Shown: piece after piece, positions 53,337-54,007 of the stretch | How positions within the stretch are numbered: position 1 is the stretch's first letter | Layout: the number at the start of each line of letters is the position of its first letter | From: Rhodanobacteraceae bacterium | GTDB taxonomy: Bacteria; Acidobacteriota; Terriglobia; Terriglobales; Acidobacteriaceae | Length of the DNA stretch: 54,007 nucleotides | Reading direction: 5' to 3' | Assembly: GCA_025350865.1 (NCBI GenBank) | Contig: JANXWZ010000004.1 | Coordinates: 1 to 54,007 of the forward strand | Position numbers and translations under genes: made by a program | Notes under the pieces: model-generated | The model's database searches: none | What the model saw: the letters and a program-made list of their open reading frames with translations, nothing else | Told to the model about the DNA's origin: nothing

Positions 53337-53711
53337 ATGACAGAGGCAGAGCTTGAACCGATTGCGGAAGGGTGGATACGCTATCAGCTTGCGGCAGAAG
53401 GATCGGCTGAGCAGACTGCAAACTGGGACTTCGTGTCGACAGCTTTTGACATCCGCGCGGGTGATCCCGAGTTGCTGTGGCGGTTGATTTTGGCGATCCA
53501 TTCAAGCGATCAGTCTGACGATGTTCAGTGTGTACTCTCGGCTGGTCCCCTCGAAGAGTTGCTCTCTTATCACGGCCCCGCATTCATCGAAGCTGTCGAG
53601 CACAAGGCGAATGTGGACCCCGCCTTTGCCAGATTGCTAGGCGGAATGTACCGCCACCGCATGAGCGATGATGTCTGGCGCCGGGTTACGAACATAACGA
53701 AGCGATCGTGA
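53337..53711 (+). CDS. DUF6869-like small protein
   Basis: 124 residues. The pattern FDIRAGDPELLWRLILAI, VLSAGPLEELLSYHG, FIEAVEHKANVDPAFARLLGGMY matches a small helical family I know as DUF6869. Function unknown. TAGACT lies 8 nt upstream of the ATG and there is no ribosome site. Confidence 0.65.
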   Translation: MTEAELEPIAEGWIRYQLAAEGSAEQTANWDFVSTAFDIRAGDPELLWRLILAIHSSDQSDDVQCVLSAGPLEELLSYHGPAFIEAVEHKANVDPAFARLLGGMYRHRMSDDVWRRVTNITKRS

Positions 53712-53796
53712 CGGATTGCCGCTCGACTTCCTCGTTTCCTCGAAAGTCAGATTTTCGGCAACCTACAGATCTTTGACCCACTCCCAACACTCTTGC

Positions 53797-54007
53797 TCAC
53801 TTCCCCGCTCCCGGATTCGCCACAAACTTAGGCGTCTCCGCCTCCGTCCCGAACCGCCACGCCGTCAGATACGCCAGTTGCAGAATCTTCTGCATCTTCG
53901 GAAAGTCGATCCTGTCCACCGTGTCCGTCGTGTGATGGTAGTCCGGATGGAAGCCCGTGAACCACCAGAACGCCGGGATGTTGTGCAGCACGAACGGAAA
54001 TTGGTCG
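53797..54007 (-). CDS. M28-type peptidase, C-terminal end only (gene runs off the right edge)
   Basis: The open frame enters at 54007 and stops at 53797. It reads DQFPFVLHNIPAFWW, then TGFHPDYHHTTDTVDRIDF. That is the C-terminal block of M28 aminopeptidases, with the zinc-ligand His in FHPDYH. The catalytic core is outside the window. Confidence 0.75.
   Translation of the reverse strand, partial: DQFPFVLHNIPAFWWFTGFHPDYHHTTDTVDRIDFPKMQKILQLAYLTAWRFGTEAETPKFVANPGAGK

Overview
The window looks like chromosomal DNA of an acidobacterium, probably of the Terriglobus/Granulicella/Edaphobacter type. The grounds are high G+C, FG-GAP plus Ig-like exported proteins, dense palindromic repeats with GGGTGCCCCAT-type ends, and the families present. 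This placement rests on reading the sequence; no database search was possible.

Layout. At 1-1177 (minus) lies the nearly complete 5' part of a type III polyketide synthase, followed by a divergent MscS-type channel (1309-3099). A six-gene minus-strand operon then runs from 18986 down to 3109: a membrane-anchored beta-propeller protein, a VIT/VWA protein, a giant 2600-residue TPR protein, a DUF3352-like protein, a transpeptidase-like SxxK/SxN/KTG protein and a SpoIID-like protein. All five internal junctions overlap (ATGA or 10-14 nt). In the last five genes a palindromic repeat is translated in frame between the start codon and the signal-peptide core.

At 19.2-21.8 kb lies the most striking locus: a bacterial Ro60 (TROVE/VWA) gene at 20413-21765. 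It is preceded by a small cysteine-containing protein gene and by a 700-nt non-coding stretch that folds into a row of separate hairpin RNAs. Four of these share the 5' internal-loop motif GTGGCG(A/T)A and the 3' motif TTCCC, while their closing stems differ in sequence yet remain paired. One (19750-19881) carries a complete tRNA-like head in circularly permuted order: T arm, acceptor stem closed by GCAA, D arm. I read this as a tandem Y-RNA array dedicated to Ro60.

From 21.8 to 35.4 kb are a small hypothetical gene, an outer-membrane barrel, cytochrome c, an orphan GvpL/F, an OmpA-family protein, an SDR, a GH39 glycosidase, a UPF0175/DUF3368 toxin-antitoxin pair, class I fumarase, an MbcA/ParS-RES toxin-antitoxin pair, a GMC oxidoreductase and a PgsA-like phosphatidyltransferase. 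A 1471-residue FG-GAP/Ig protein (35502-39917) and a glutamate dehydrogenase follow. Then come trpE and trpG, separated by a second UPF0175/DUF3368 pair that is bracketed by two synonymous copies of the trpE 3' end, plus an exported protein. The rest holds a FecR-like protein, efp, acylphosphatase, apt, a TonB-C protein with a decayed paralogue fragment, a zinc alcohol dehydrogenase, a lactonase-type propeller protein, several hypotheticals and the 3' end of an M28-type peptidase at the right edge.

How it works together. The 3-19 kb operon looks like one exported envelope machine with protein-scaffold parts (propeller, VWA, TPR) and peptidoglycan-acting parts (transpeptidase-like, SpoIID-like). 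The 19-22 kb region looks like a Ro60 RNP module with several RNA partners. Most of the remainder is ordinary metabolism with small defence or addiction modules between genes.
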